15,230 nt of DNA from Chitinophagaceae bacterium (GTDB lineage Bacteria; Bacteroidota; Bacteroidia; Chitinophagales; UBA10324). Positions 9,114-15,230 of this stretch are shown piece by piece. The stretch is taken from NCBI GenBank assembly GCA_023251195.1, contig JAHEZG010000053.1, positions 1-15,230 of the forward strand, read 5' to 3'. A program made the translations under genes and the position numbers. The notes beneath the pieces were generated by a model. That model made no database searches. It saw only the letters and a program-made list of their open reading frames with translations, and had not been told where the DNA came from. The number at the start of each line of letters is the position of its first letter. The first letter of the stretch is position 1.

Positions 9114-10724
9114 ATGAAAAAAAATCTGATTCTGATTTTTTCCGCTGTCACAGTAATTTCAGGCGGAATATTGTTTTCATCTAAAACAATTATGGGAGAC
9201 ACCTCCGGGCCATCTGCAGGCAAGTGCGGAGCGCCAAGCGACAATTTTTCAAATTGCACTTCGTGTCATAACGGAACCGCTGCAACTGCAACTGGTTGGA
9301 TAACTTCAACAATACCAGCCAGTGGATACATACCCGGGAATACTTACACCATTTCAGCAACAGCAACATATCCTGCACTTGTGAGATATGGATTTCAGAT
9401 TTCACCGCAAAACTCCAATGGAGTTAAATTAGGGACATTGGTTGTTACAAATTCAACCGCCACAAAACTTGTTGGTACCGGAAAATATATTGAACACACT
9501 TCAGCCGGTACTACAGGAACCACCGGTTCACACACATGGACTTTCAATTGGATAGCTCCAGCTGCCGCAAGCGGGCCTGTAAATTTTTATGGCGCTTTTA
9601 ATTGTGCAAATAATAATGGAAGCGAAAGCGGTGATCATATTTACCTGAGCACTTTGTCGGTTAACCAATGCAATGCAGTAGCGGCGATAATAAATTCTAA
9701 TCCTGCATTATGTGCTACAGATTCAAACACATTAGTTGCTTCGGGTGCGAGCAACTTTCTATGGAATACAGGAGCAACAACTTCAACCATAAAAGTTTTA
9801 TCAGGAAATTATTCAGTTACTGTTTCAAACGGAACAGGATGTTCAGCAACTTCATCAATTAATATTATATCTCCTGTTTGTGCGGTACCAACAAATGATA
9901 CAGCAACAGCAATTGCAAGTAATAAAGCAACAATAAGCTGGGCCGGAAATAATTGTGGAACAGGTTACAATGTTCAGATTCGCGCAATCGGAACAACGGC
10001 CTGGGGATCATTTGCTGTGAATGCTCCTTCATTATCTAAAATAATCACAGGCCTCCAACCATTAACAACTTATGAATATCATGTAAAAACAAATTGCAAT
10101 GCATCAGGAACAATTTCATCTGCTTATACTGCAATAAAAACATTTACCACTCCATGTAGCTGCGGAAAACCAACAGCTATTTCTGTATCAGGAATAACTT
10201 CTACCTCTTCAATAATTTCATGGACAGGCAATTCCTGCGCTGTAAAATACCGTGTGCAATACCGCGCATCCGGTACAACAGCCTGGATTACAAAAACAAC
10301 AATTCCGCCTGTAACAACTAAAACGCTTACAGGTCTTATTGCCAATACTACCTATCAATACCGAATGAGAACAGATTGTAATTCAACCGGCACTCTAAAT
10401 TCAGGATATACTGGTATCGGAACATTTACTACCGCAGCAAGAATGGAAAGCATTAGTTCAGATCTTTTGTTGAACACTATAAATATTTTCCCTAATCCAA
10501 CAGCCGGAAAATTTTTAATAACCATAATTTCAGTGGCTGATGAAAATTCAATACTTCAGGTGACTGATGTTTTAGGAAGAATAGTTTTAAAAGAGAATCT
10601 ACCATTGAGTGAAGGAGAAAATAATTTTGATTTTACTTTAGAAAATAACGCTTCAGGAATTTATAATATTGAACTGAAAGCTGACAATGGAATTATTATT
10701 AATAAAATGCTGATAAAAAATTAA
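9114..10724 (+). CDS. Secreted protein with CTSCH motif, choice-of-anchor-V/Reeler-like domain, two FN3 domains and type A T9SS sorting domain
   Basis: The protein has 536 residues. A hydrophobic N-terminus (about 4-21) serves as the export signal, with an unclear cleavage site. Residues 31-54 read SGPSAGKCGAPSDNFSNCTSCHNG in two adjoining parts; Cys48 to His52 form CTSCH, the c-type heme attachment pattern. The domain to about 185 resembles choice-of-anchor-V/Reeler-type domains. An Ig-like stretch (about 186-257) precedes two FN3 domains (about 258-347 and 350-442) that are clear duplicates with a 94-residue period. The type A sorting domain (about 455-536) has INIFPNPTAGK and SGIYNIEL. Export by the T9SS is expected. 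Whether heme binds is unknown: the motif recurs in this domain family without proof that I know of. The gene stands alone, 185 bp after the regulator gene, and ends before a strong terminator. Confidence 0.87.
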   Translation: MKKNLILIFSAVTVISGGILFSSKTIMGDTSGPSAGKCGAPSDNFSNCTSCHNGTAATATGWITSTIPASGYIPGNTYTISATATYPALVRYGFQISPQNSNGVKLGTLVVTNSTATKLVGTGKYIEHTSAGTTGTTGSHTWTFNWIAPAAASGPVNFYGAFNCANNNGSESGDHIYLSTLSVNQCNAVAAIINSNPALCATDSNTLVASGASNFLWNTGATTSTIKVLSGNYSVTVSNGTGCSATSSINIISPVCAVPTNDTATAIASNKATISWAGNNCGTGYNVQIRAIGTTAWGSFAVNAPSLSKIITGLQPLTTYEYHVKTNCNASGTISSAYTAIKTFTTPCSCGKPTAISVSGITSTSSIISWTGNSCAVKYRVQYRASGTTAWITKTTIPPVTTKTLTGLIANTTYQYRMRTDCNSTGTLNSGYTGIGTFTTAARMESISSDLLLNTINIFPNPTAGKFLITIISVADENSILQVTDVLGRIVLKENLPLSEGENNFDFTLENNASGIYNIELKADNGIIINKMLIKN

Positions 10725-10746
10725 AGACCCTTTTCATTTTTTTTTG

Positions 10747-10786
10747 AAATCCCGCCTCGCATGTTGTGAGGTGGGATTTTTATTTA
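10747..10786 (+). terminator. Rho-independent-type terminator after the CTSCH-protein gene
   Basis: The arms 10747-10761 and 10765-10779 pair over 15 positions, two of them as G-U wobbles, around a 3-nt loop (TGT). The stem core is G+C-rich (CCCGCCTC against GAGGTGGG), and a T-rich tail follows at once. It lies 23 bp past the stop codon at 10724 and separates this gene from the CotH-family gene. It is the only strong hairpin I see between genes in the window. Confidence 0.85.
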
Positions 10787-10878
10787 AAGAAATTTCTCCT
10801 CTGAAATCAATTGGTTTGCCGCAAATATTTGAATACTGATTTCTATTATTGAACCTTTCCAACTTCAAATAAATTACC

Positions 10879-13176
10879 ATGAAAAAAATTCTTATTGCAG
10901 TTTTTGTTTTACTGGCATTCGCGACAAAAACCAAAGCCCAATCATTTTATGATTTGAATACCATTCAGGAAATAAAAATTTATTTCGGTTTCAGTAACTG
11001 GGATTACAGAATGGATACTGCCAATGCCGGAAGTGAAAGTTATACGAATGCAGATTCAGTGGTGATTAACGGAGCCATGCTTTCTAACTGCGGAATAAGA
11101 TTTAAAGGAAACAGTTCATACAACGCAAACAATGCAAAAAATCCTTTGCATATAAAATTAGATTACACCAACAATCAGGCTTACCAGGGATACACCGACA
11201 TTAAATTAAGCAACGGCTTCAGTGACCCATCAATGGTGCGCGAAGTATTGTCGTATCAGATTTTGCGGCAATACATGGAAGCGCCGCTCAGCAATTTTGT
11301 AAAAATTTATATCAATGGAAATTATATTGGCATTTACAGCAACGATGAAAACATTGGCAACGAATTTTTGGATGATCATTATTATTCTTCGGAAGGAACC
11401 TTTGTAAAATGCAATCCGCAAAACGCAGGGCCATCGAGTGGTAGCGGAAGCAGTTTGTTATATGCAGGAACTGATTCGGCAAACTACAACACCAACTATG
11501 AATTGAAATCGGATTTTGCCTGGATGGATTTAATTAATTTGTGTGATACACTGAATAACTATACATCATCAATCAATAACCTGCTTGATTTAGATCGTTG
11601 TTTCTGGATGCTGGCTTACAATAATGTGTTAGTGAATCTTGATAGTTACTCCGGTTCGTTCAGGCAGAATTATTATTTATACAGAAATCATAAAGCGCAA
11701 TGGATACCAACCATCTGGGATTTAAATATGTGCTTCGGTTCTTTTTCAATGCCGGGAAGCAACGGCGGTGGCATGCCCTCTCCGCTTAATTTATCTGGTT
11801 TGCAAACCATGACCCCGACCTTGCACTTCACTGATTCAAACTGGCCGCTGATAAATAAACTGTTGAACACATCCATGTACAAGCACATGTACATTGCTCA
11901 TATGCGCACCATCAACAACGAAAATTTTGTGAATGCGAATTATAAAACCACCTGCGATTCGTTGAGGGCCTTGGTTGATAATGCTGTTCTTACTGACAAT
12001 AATTTCTTTTACACCTACGCACAATTTCAAAGTGCGCTCACCAGTTCAACCACCAGTGGTGGTCCAATGGGAAATATTTGCGGCGTTTATGAATTGATGG
12101 ATACACGCGCCACTTATTTGAATTCAACAACAGAATTTTTACAATCGCCTCCTGTTATTACAGCAGTTTCAGCTAACCCTGCTACTCCGGTTTTCGGAAA
12201 TACCGTTACAATCAATTCAACTGTCACCAACACCACAATTGTTTATCTTGGTTACAGAAATATAAAATCAGATCGGTTTGTTCGAATTCAAATGTTTGAT
12301 GATGGTGCACACAATGATGCCGCAAGTGGCGATAATGTTTTCGGAATTTCAATTCCTGTTTCATCATTGGAAATTCAATACTACATCTATGCTGATAATG
12401 TAAATGCAGGAGTGTTTTCGCCCGAAAGAGCGGAGCATGAATTTTATTTATTGAATCCTTCTATCACACTCGCAACACAAAATGATGTTGTGATTAATGA
12501 ATATGCCGCCGACAATCAAAACGGAATTGTGAATGAAGATGGAAAGCACCGCGACTGGATTGAGGTTTATAACAAAACATCAAATGCACTCGGATTAAAA
12601 AATATTTATCTGTCTGATGATATTAATGATTTACAGAAATGGAAATTTCCTGACATTGCATTTATTCCTGCCAATGGTTATCTGTTGGTTTGGGCTGATG
12701 ATAAAGACAGTACCCTGCTTGATTATCACACCAACTTTAATCTGAATTCACTGGGCGATAGTGTGTTTATGGTAAATGATGTTTTTGCGTTTGCCGATAG
12801 TTCAACATTTTCATCTTTCATAACCGACCAGGCATATGCCCGTTGCCCTGATGGAACAGGTTCGTTTCAATTAACTTTTTCGCCAACACCGCGCGCAACA
12901 AACAGCTGTACTTCTTCTATTGATATATCTGCTGTTGCTATAAATGAAATTTCAATTTATCCAAATCCTGGAACCGGCGAAATCAACTACAGTTTCAATT
13001 CTGCTTATGATTTAAAATCAATTGAAATAAAAAATATAACCGGACAAACAATTAAAATATTGAATCCATCCTTGGATTCAACCATTGATATTTCCATGCT
13101 GGCTCAGGGCATGTACTTTATTTCATTTATTGATACATATAAGAAACAACTACTAATTAAGCTCGTAAAGCAATAA
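10879..13176 (+). CDS. Secreted CotH-kinase-family protein with lamin-tail domain and type A T9SS sorting domain
   Basis: The protein has 765 residues. The signal peptide MKKILIAVFVLLAFATKTKA is probably cut before Gln21. Residues about 30-400 match the CotH family: GIRFKGNSSYN (72-82), YIGIYSNDENIGNEF, LVNLDSYSGSFRQNYYLY with candidate catalytic Asp255, and WIPTIWDLNMCFGSF (275-289). Many CotH proteins read WDxD where this one has WDLN (Asn283), perhaps a subfamily trait. A beta-rich segment (about 420-530, with DDGAHNDAASGDNVFG) is followed by a lamin-tail domain (about 535-680, VVINEYAADN and DWIEVYN). The type A sorting domain runs from about 690 to the end (ISIYPNPGTGE). Some CotH proteins phosphorylate secreted proteins, but activity here is unproven. 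A near-consensus -7 box TATTATTG lies at 10844-10851. Surface or extracellular location is inferred from the signals. Confidence 0.9.
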   Translation: MKKILIAVFVLLAFATKTKAQSFYDLNTIQEIKIYFGFSNWDYRMDTANAGSESYTNADSVVINGAMLSNCGIRFKGNSSYNANNAKNPLHIKLDYTNNQAYQGYTDIKLSNGFSDPSMVREVLSYQILRQYMEAPLSNFVKIYINGNYIGIYSNDENIGNEFLDDHYYSSEGTFVKCNPQNAGPSSGSGSSLLYAGTDSANYNTNYELKSDFAWMDLINLCDTLNNYTSSINNLLDLDRCFWMLAYNNVLVNLDSYSGSFRQNYYLYRNHKAQWIPTIWDLNMCFGSFSMPGSNGGGMPSPLNLSGLQTMTPTLHFTDSNWPLINKLLNTSMYKHMYIAHMRTINNENFVNANYKTTCDSLRALVDNAVLTDNNFFYTYAQFQSALTSSTTSGGPMGNICGVYELMDTRATYLNSTTEFLQSPPVITAVSANPATPVFGNTVTINSTVTNTTIVYLGYRNIKSDRFVRIQMFDDGAHNDAASGDNVFGISIPVSSLEIQYYIYADNVNAGVFSPERAEHEFYLLNPSITLATQNDVVINEYAADNQNGIVNEDGKHRDWIEVYNKTSNALGLKNIYLSDDINDLQKWKFPDIAFIPANGYLLVWADDKDSTLLDYHTNFNLNSLGDSVFMVNDVFAFADSSTFSSFITDQAYARCPDGTGSFQLTFSPTPRATNSCTSSIDISAVAINEISIYPNPGTGEINYSFNSAYDLKSIEIKNITGQTIKILNPSLDSTIDISMLAQGMYFISFIDTYKKQLLIKLVKQ

Positions 13177-13204
13177 CCAGGAGAAAGAAACATTCCTGAT
13201 TTTT

Positions 13205-13294
13205 ATGAAAAAGAAACTTGATACAACTGAAATTTTTTTGGTGCTGATTATTGTTTCTATTATGGCATTTTATATGGCAATAGTTTTTAGCTGA
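13205..13294 (+). CDS. Possible 29-residue single-pass membrane peptide
   Basis: An ATG at 13205 opens a 29-codon frame ending in TGA. The peptide begins MKKKLDTTEIF and continues with one hydrophobic helix of about 18 residues (FLVLIIVSIMAFYMAIVF). Positive residues at the N-terminus suggest that this end stays in the cytoplasm. It lies alone in the 198-bp gap between the CotH-family gene and heme A synthase. Small one-helix subunits occur near respiratory oxidase genes, so a link to cytochrome oxidase is conceivable, but I recognise no family. A purine-rich GGAGAAAG lies about 20 bp before the ATG, too far for a normal ribosome binding site. The frame could be chance. Confidence 0.35.
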   Translation: MKKKLDTTEIFLVLIIVSIMAFYMAIVFS

Positions 13295-13305
13295 TTCATT
13301 TATTT

Positions 13306-13337
13306 TTTCGCTGATTTCATTTCTGAATTTACTTTCG
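13306..13337 (+). promoter_or_regulatory. Possible promoter for the heme A synthase gene
   Basis: TACTTTCG at 13330-13337 is one base from the Bacteroidota -7 consensus TAnnTTTG and is followed by CA, a frequent context. A TTTCG at 13306-13310 lies 19 bp upstream, the right distance for the -33 TTTG element, though it is imperfect. A start site about 7 bp past the box would give a leader of roughly 30 nt before the ATG at 13375. Confidence 0.35.
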
Positions 13338-13374
13338 CATCCGCAATCAATTATTTTGTTGAGTGCCATTTTTT

Positions 13375-14508
13375 ATGACAACTTCTTCTTCTCGAAAGCA
13401 AATTGGTTTCTGGTTATTGATTGGTGTGGTGATGATTTTTTTTCAAGTACTGATTGGAGGAATCACACGCTTAACCGAAAGCGGATTATCAATTACCGAA
13501 TGGAATGTGGTGATGGGTTCTCTGCCACCAATGAATTCAACTGAATGGAATCGGGTGTATGCTGAGTACATGCAATCGCCACAGGGAAAAATTGTAAACA
13601 GCGATTTGAGTTTATCCGGATTCAAAAATATTTTCTGGTGGGAATGGATTCATCGTTTGTGGGCTCGGTTGTTTGCACCGGTTTTTCTTCTGCCATTTAT
13701 TTATTTTCTATTTCGAAAAATGATTGTGCGAAAACTGCGGTGGAAATTATTATTTGTGTTTGTGCTGGGTGGATTACAAGGAGCATTGGGATGGTTCATG
13801 GTTTCAACCGGATTGACGGATGTGCCATGGGTGAGCCCATATAGTTTGTGTGCGCATTTATTACTCGCAATTATTTTATTCGGTTATTTAGTGTGGTTAA
13901 TGCTCGAACAATTTTATCCGAAAAGCGATTGTCATCCTGAGCTTGTCGAAGGACATCCTGAGCTTGTTGAAAGATCTGTTACTATAAAAAAATCAAAAAC
14001 ATTTTTTGCAAAAATTATTCTCGCCATCATTTTTATTCAACTTGGGTTAGGCGCTTTCATGGCAGGCGGACTTGCACCTGCTGCAATATGGTATCCGACC
14101 TGGCCGAAAATCGGAACGGCATGGTTGCCTGAAAATGTTTTTACAATCACCAATCCGCAGTGGCACACCTTACTAGAGAGCCCTGCTTTTGTTCAACTCA
14201 TTCATCGCAGCACCGCTTATCTGCTGCTATTATTAATTGGTTGGTTGTGGATGAAAAGAAAAAACAGTTCTGAAAATAAAAATGCATTGCTGTTTTGTAA
14301 TGCCTTGTTGGCAATGATATTTATTCAGGCAACGCTTGGAATCATCACAGTGATTTTATCAGTGGGAAGTGTTCCGGTATTATGGGGAGTGATGCACCAG
14401 GCGGGCGGATTAATCACATTTACTTTTGCATTGATGCTTGTTTATTTTCTTGAAGAGCCCGGAAAAATTTCGCACGGCGACAAAGAGTTCACGGAGAAAA
14501 TGAAGTAA
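13375..14508 (+). CDS. ctaA: Heme A synthase, COX15/CtaA family
   Basis: This membrane enzyme oxidises the C8 methyl of heme O to a formyl group, giving heme A for aa3-type cytochrome oxidase. Eight hydrophobic helices are visible. The family signature GGITRLTESGLSITEW (about 28-43) and FWWEWIHRLWAR are present, and the four expected heme-ligand histidines are His93, His161, His277 and His341. It resembles the mitochondrial/alphaproteobacterial COX15 type. I chose the ATG at 13375 (MTTSSSRKQIGF) over the GTG at 13363, because ATG is the better codon and the four extra residues add nothing. Residues 187-200, in the loop between helices 4 and 5, are HPELVEG and HPELVER, encoded by a tandem 21-bp repeat (described separately). 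The insertion keeps the frame and all key residues, so the enzyme is probably active. The gene is convergent with the GldB-like gene. Confidence 0.95.
   Translation: MTTSSSRKQIGFWLLIGVVMIFFQVLIGGITRLTESGLSITEWNVVMGSLPPMNSTEWNRVYAEYMQSPQGKIVNSDLSLSGFKNIFWWEWIHRLWARLFAPVFLLPFIYFLFRKMIVRKLRWKLLFVFVLGGLQGALGWFMVSTGLTDVPWVSPYSLCAHLLLAIILFGYLVWLMLEQFYPKSDCHPELVEGHPELVERSVTIKKSKTFFAKIILAIIFIQLGLGAFMAGGLAPAAIWYPTWPKIGTAWLPENVFTITNPQWHTLLESPAFVQLIHRSTAYLLLLLIGWLWMKRKNSSENKNALLFCNALLAMIFIQATLGIITVILSVGSVPVLWGVMHQAGGLITFTFALMLVYFLEEPGKISHGDKEFTEKMK
13933..13974 (+). repeat. Two tandem copies of a dispersed-type 21-bp repeat inserted in frame in ctaA
   Basis: Copy 1 (13933-13953) and copy 2 (13954-13974) match at 19 of 21 bases and share CATCCTGAGCTTGT. 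They encode HPELVEG and HPELVER. From memory, CATCCTGAGCTTGTCGAAGG and its complement are a frequent dispersed repeat in Bacteroidota and other genomes, often read as PELVEG or LSLSKD in annotated proteins. I see no further copy in this window. The element lies in the hydrophilic loop between the two halves of the enzyme, where extra residues should be tolerated. Confidence 0.8.
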
Positions 14509-14551
14509 CTTCCATTAACTAATTTTAATTCATTGCTGAACAAAACAAGTC

Positions 14552-14593
14552 TACTGTCAATTGCATACTGCGTATTGAATACTGCCCACTGGC
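14552..14593. repeat. Degenerate 7-bp tandem repeat between convergent genes
   Basis: Read in sevens from 14552 the sequence is TACTGTC, AATTGCA, TACTGCG, TATTGAA, TACTGCC, CACTGGC, with ACTG at 14553, 14567, 14581 and 14588 (spacings 14, 14 and 7). This suggests a decayed array of an nACTGCn unit. It fills half of the 86-bp gap between ctaA and the GldB-like gene and ends just before the latter's stop codon. No strong hairpin terminator is visible in this gap. Confidence 0.55.
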
Positions 14594-14594
14594 A

Positions 14595-15230
14595 TCAAGG
14601 TTTGTATTTCGAAAGTGTTAAAATCTTTTGTGCATCTTCCTCTTTCATCAATCCCTGCAAAGTGTAGTTCGGGTTTTCATTCATAAACTTCTGAACGATT
14701 TTCCAACCAACCCAGCTACCGGTATTGCCGGGAGATTCAGGGGGCATACCGCTGGTGTTAGGCGCATCATTAATGTATTTTTTGAAAACCATCGGGTCAG
14801 TTTCATATAACAAATTATTCTTCAGATAAAATTTCCAAACCTCCGTTTCATTTTCGTTCAGCCATTCCAATTCATCTCCTGAAAATCCGGTGAGTAATGT
14901 GTCGTTCGTTTGCGGAAGAATGTGTTGCAACAGGTAAATGATTTTTCCATTATAAATCATTTCATCGATCAGCTTTTTTCCGTTATCGATATATGGAAAA
15001 ATATTAGTGCCCATCACCTGCATTGCATTGGGTACAATATATTCTTTTTGCAACCTGCGTATTATAAATTGTGGTATTGGCGGCTGAACTGCAGAATAAA
15101 ACCAAAAACCGGAACCCATGTAATTATCTAAACCTATTGCGAGCAAACTATCGCCATAAGTAAACGCACGCGGACCATTGAGGTAATAAACTATTGTTGG
15201 AATGTGTGCCCGCGGGAAATAAAAAACAAA
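14595..15230 (-). CDS. gldB: GldB-like gliding motility lipoprotein, 5'-truncated by the window edge
   Basis: The minus-strand frame stays open to the last base, giving 211 residues with no start; residues upstream of the first in-window Met read FVFYFPRAHIPTIVYYLNGP. The fragment matches my knowledge of the GldB C-terminal region in order: AIGLDNYMGSG, a P-x-Y/F pattern with RRLQKEYIVPNAMQVMG, KKLIDEMIYNGKIIYLLQHI, LPQTNDTLLTGFS, LEWLNENETEVWKFYLKNNL, YETDPMVFKKYINDAP, ESPGNTGSWVGWKIVQKFM and a terminal SKYKP. GldB is a periplasm-facing membrane lipoprotein required for gliding in Flavobacterium. The lipoprotein signal would lie outside the window. It fits a region rich in T9SS cargo. Its biochemical activity is unknown. 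Confidence 0.85.
   Translation of the reverse strand, partial: FVFYFPRAHIPTIVYYLNGPRAFTYGDSLLAIGLDNYMGSGFWFYSAVQPPIPQFIIRRLQKEYIVPNAMQVMGTNIFPYIDNGKKLIDEMIYNGKIIYLLQHILPQTNDTLLTGFSGDELEWLNENETEVWKFYLKNNLLYETDPMVFKKYINDAPNTSGMPPESPGNTGSWVGWKIVQKFMNENPNYTLQGLMKEEDAQKILTLSKYKP

Noticed and set aside
8945..9184. Plus-strand 79-codon frame rich in Phe and Tyr
   Set aside because: It starts at TTG, overlaps the real gene at 9114 in another frame, and its composition is what A+T-rich non-coding DNA gives.
13157..13369. Minus-strand 70-codon frame between the CotH-family gene and ctaA
   Set aside because: It overlaps the end of the CotH-family gene, has no recognisable features, and the plus-strand 29-codon frame looks more protein-like.
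13363..13374. GTG start for heme A synthase
   Set aside because: The in-frame ATG at 13375 is a better codon and the added residues (MPFF) match nothing conserved.
14628..15131. Plus-strand frames opposite the GldB-like gene
   Set aside because: They are shadows of the minus-strand gene, whose residues match a known family along the full length.

Overview
The window is an A+T-rich chromosomal segment from a member of the Bacteroidota, probably a gliding or gliding-related lineage of the Chitinophagales/Saprospirales/Flavobacteriales kind; I cannot fix the genus. The evidence is consistent: four secreted proteins end in type IX secretion system (T9SS) sorting domains, three of type A and one of type B (gliding motility-associated). 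A GldB-like protein sits at the right edge. The sensor/regulator pair is of the LytS/LytTR type common in this phylum, and the heme A synthase is of the COX15 type.

Layout. 2-1732 (+): the C-terminal part of a multidomain secreted protein (lectin-like fold, Ig-like domains, PKD, type A sorting domain), cut by the left edge. 1783-7104 (+): a 1773-residue adhesin with a signal peptide, a conserved N-terminal module, PKD domains, eleven Ig-like repeats of almost constant length (243 bp) and a type B sorting domain. 7193-8928 (+): a membrane histidine kinase and a LytTR response regulator overlapping by ATGA. 9114-10724 (+): a secreted protein with a CTSCH motif, a Reeler/choice-of-anchor-V-like domain, two FN3 domains and a type A sorting domain, followed by a clear hairpin terminator. 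10879-13176 (+): a secreted CotH-kinase-family protein with a lamin-tail domain and a type A sorting domain. 13205-13294 (+): a possible 29-residue membrane peptide. 13375-14508 (+): heme A synthase. 14595-15230 (-): a GldB-like gliding lipoprotein, convergent and cut by the right edge. No gene-free stretch exceeds 300 bp; the longest gaps are about 200 bp.

How it fits together. Most of the DNA encodes cell-surface or secreted T9SS cargo. GldB is associated in Flavobacterium with gliding and the T9SS-linked machinery. The kinase/regulator pair lies between two cargo genes and might control surface functions, but nothing in the sequence proves that. Heme A synthase is ordinary respiratory housekeeping. 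I see no defence system, mobile element with a transposase, CRISPR array or RNA gene. The most interesting structures are the three-unit higher-order duplication inside the adhesin repeat array, an in-frame insertion of two copies of a dispersed-type 21-bp repeat (HPELVEG) in the heme A synthase gene, and a decayed 7-bp tandem repeat between the convergent genes at the right.
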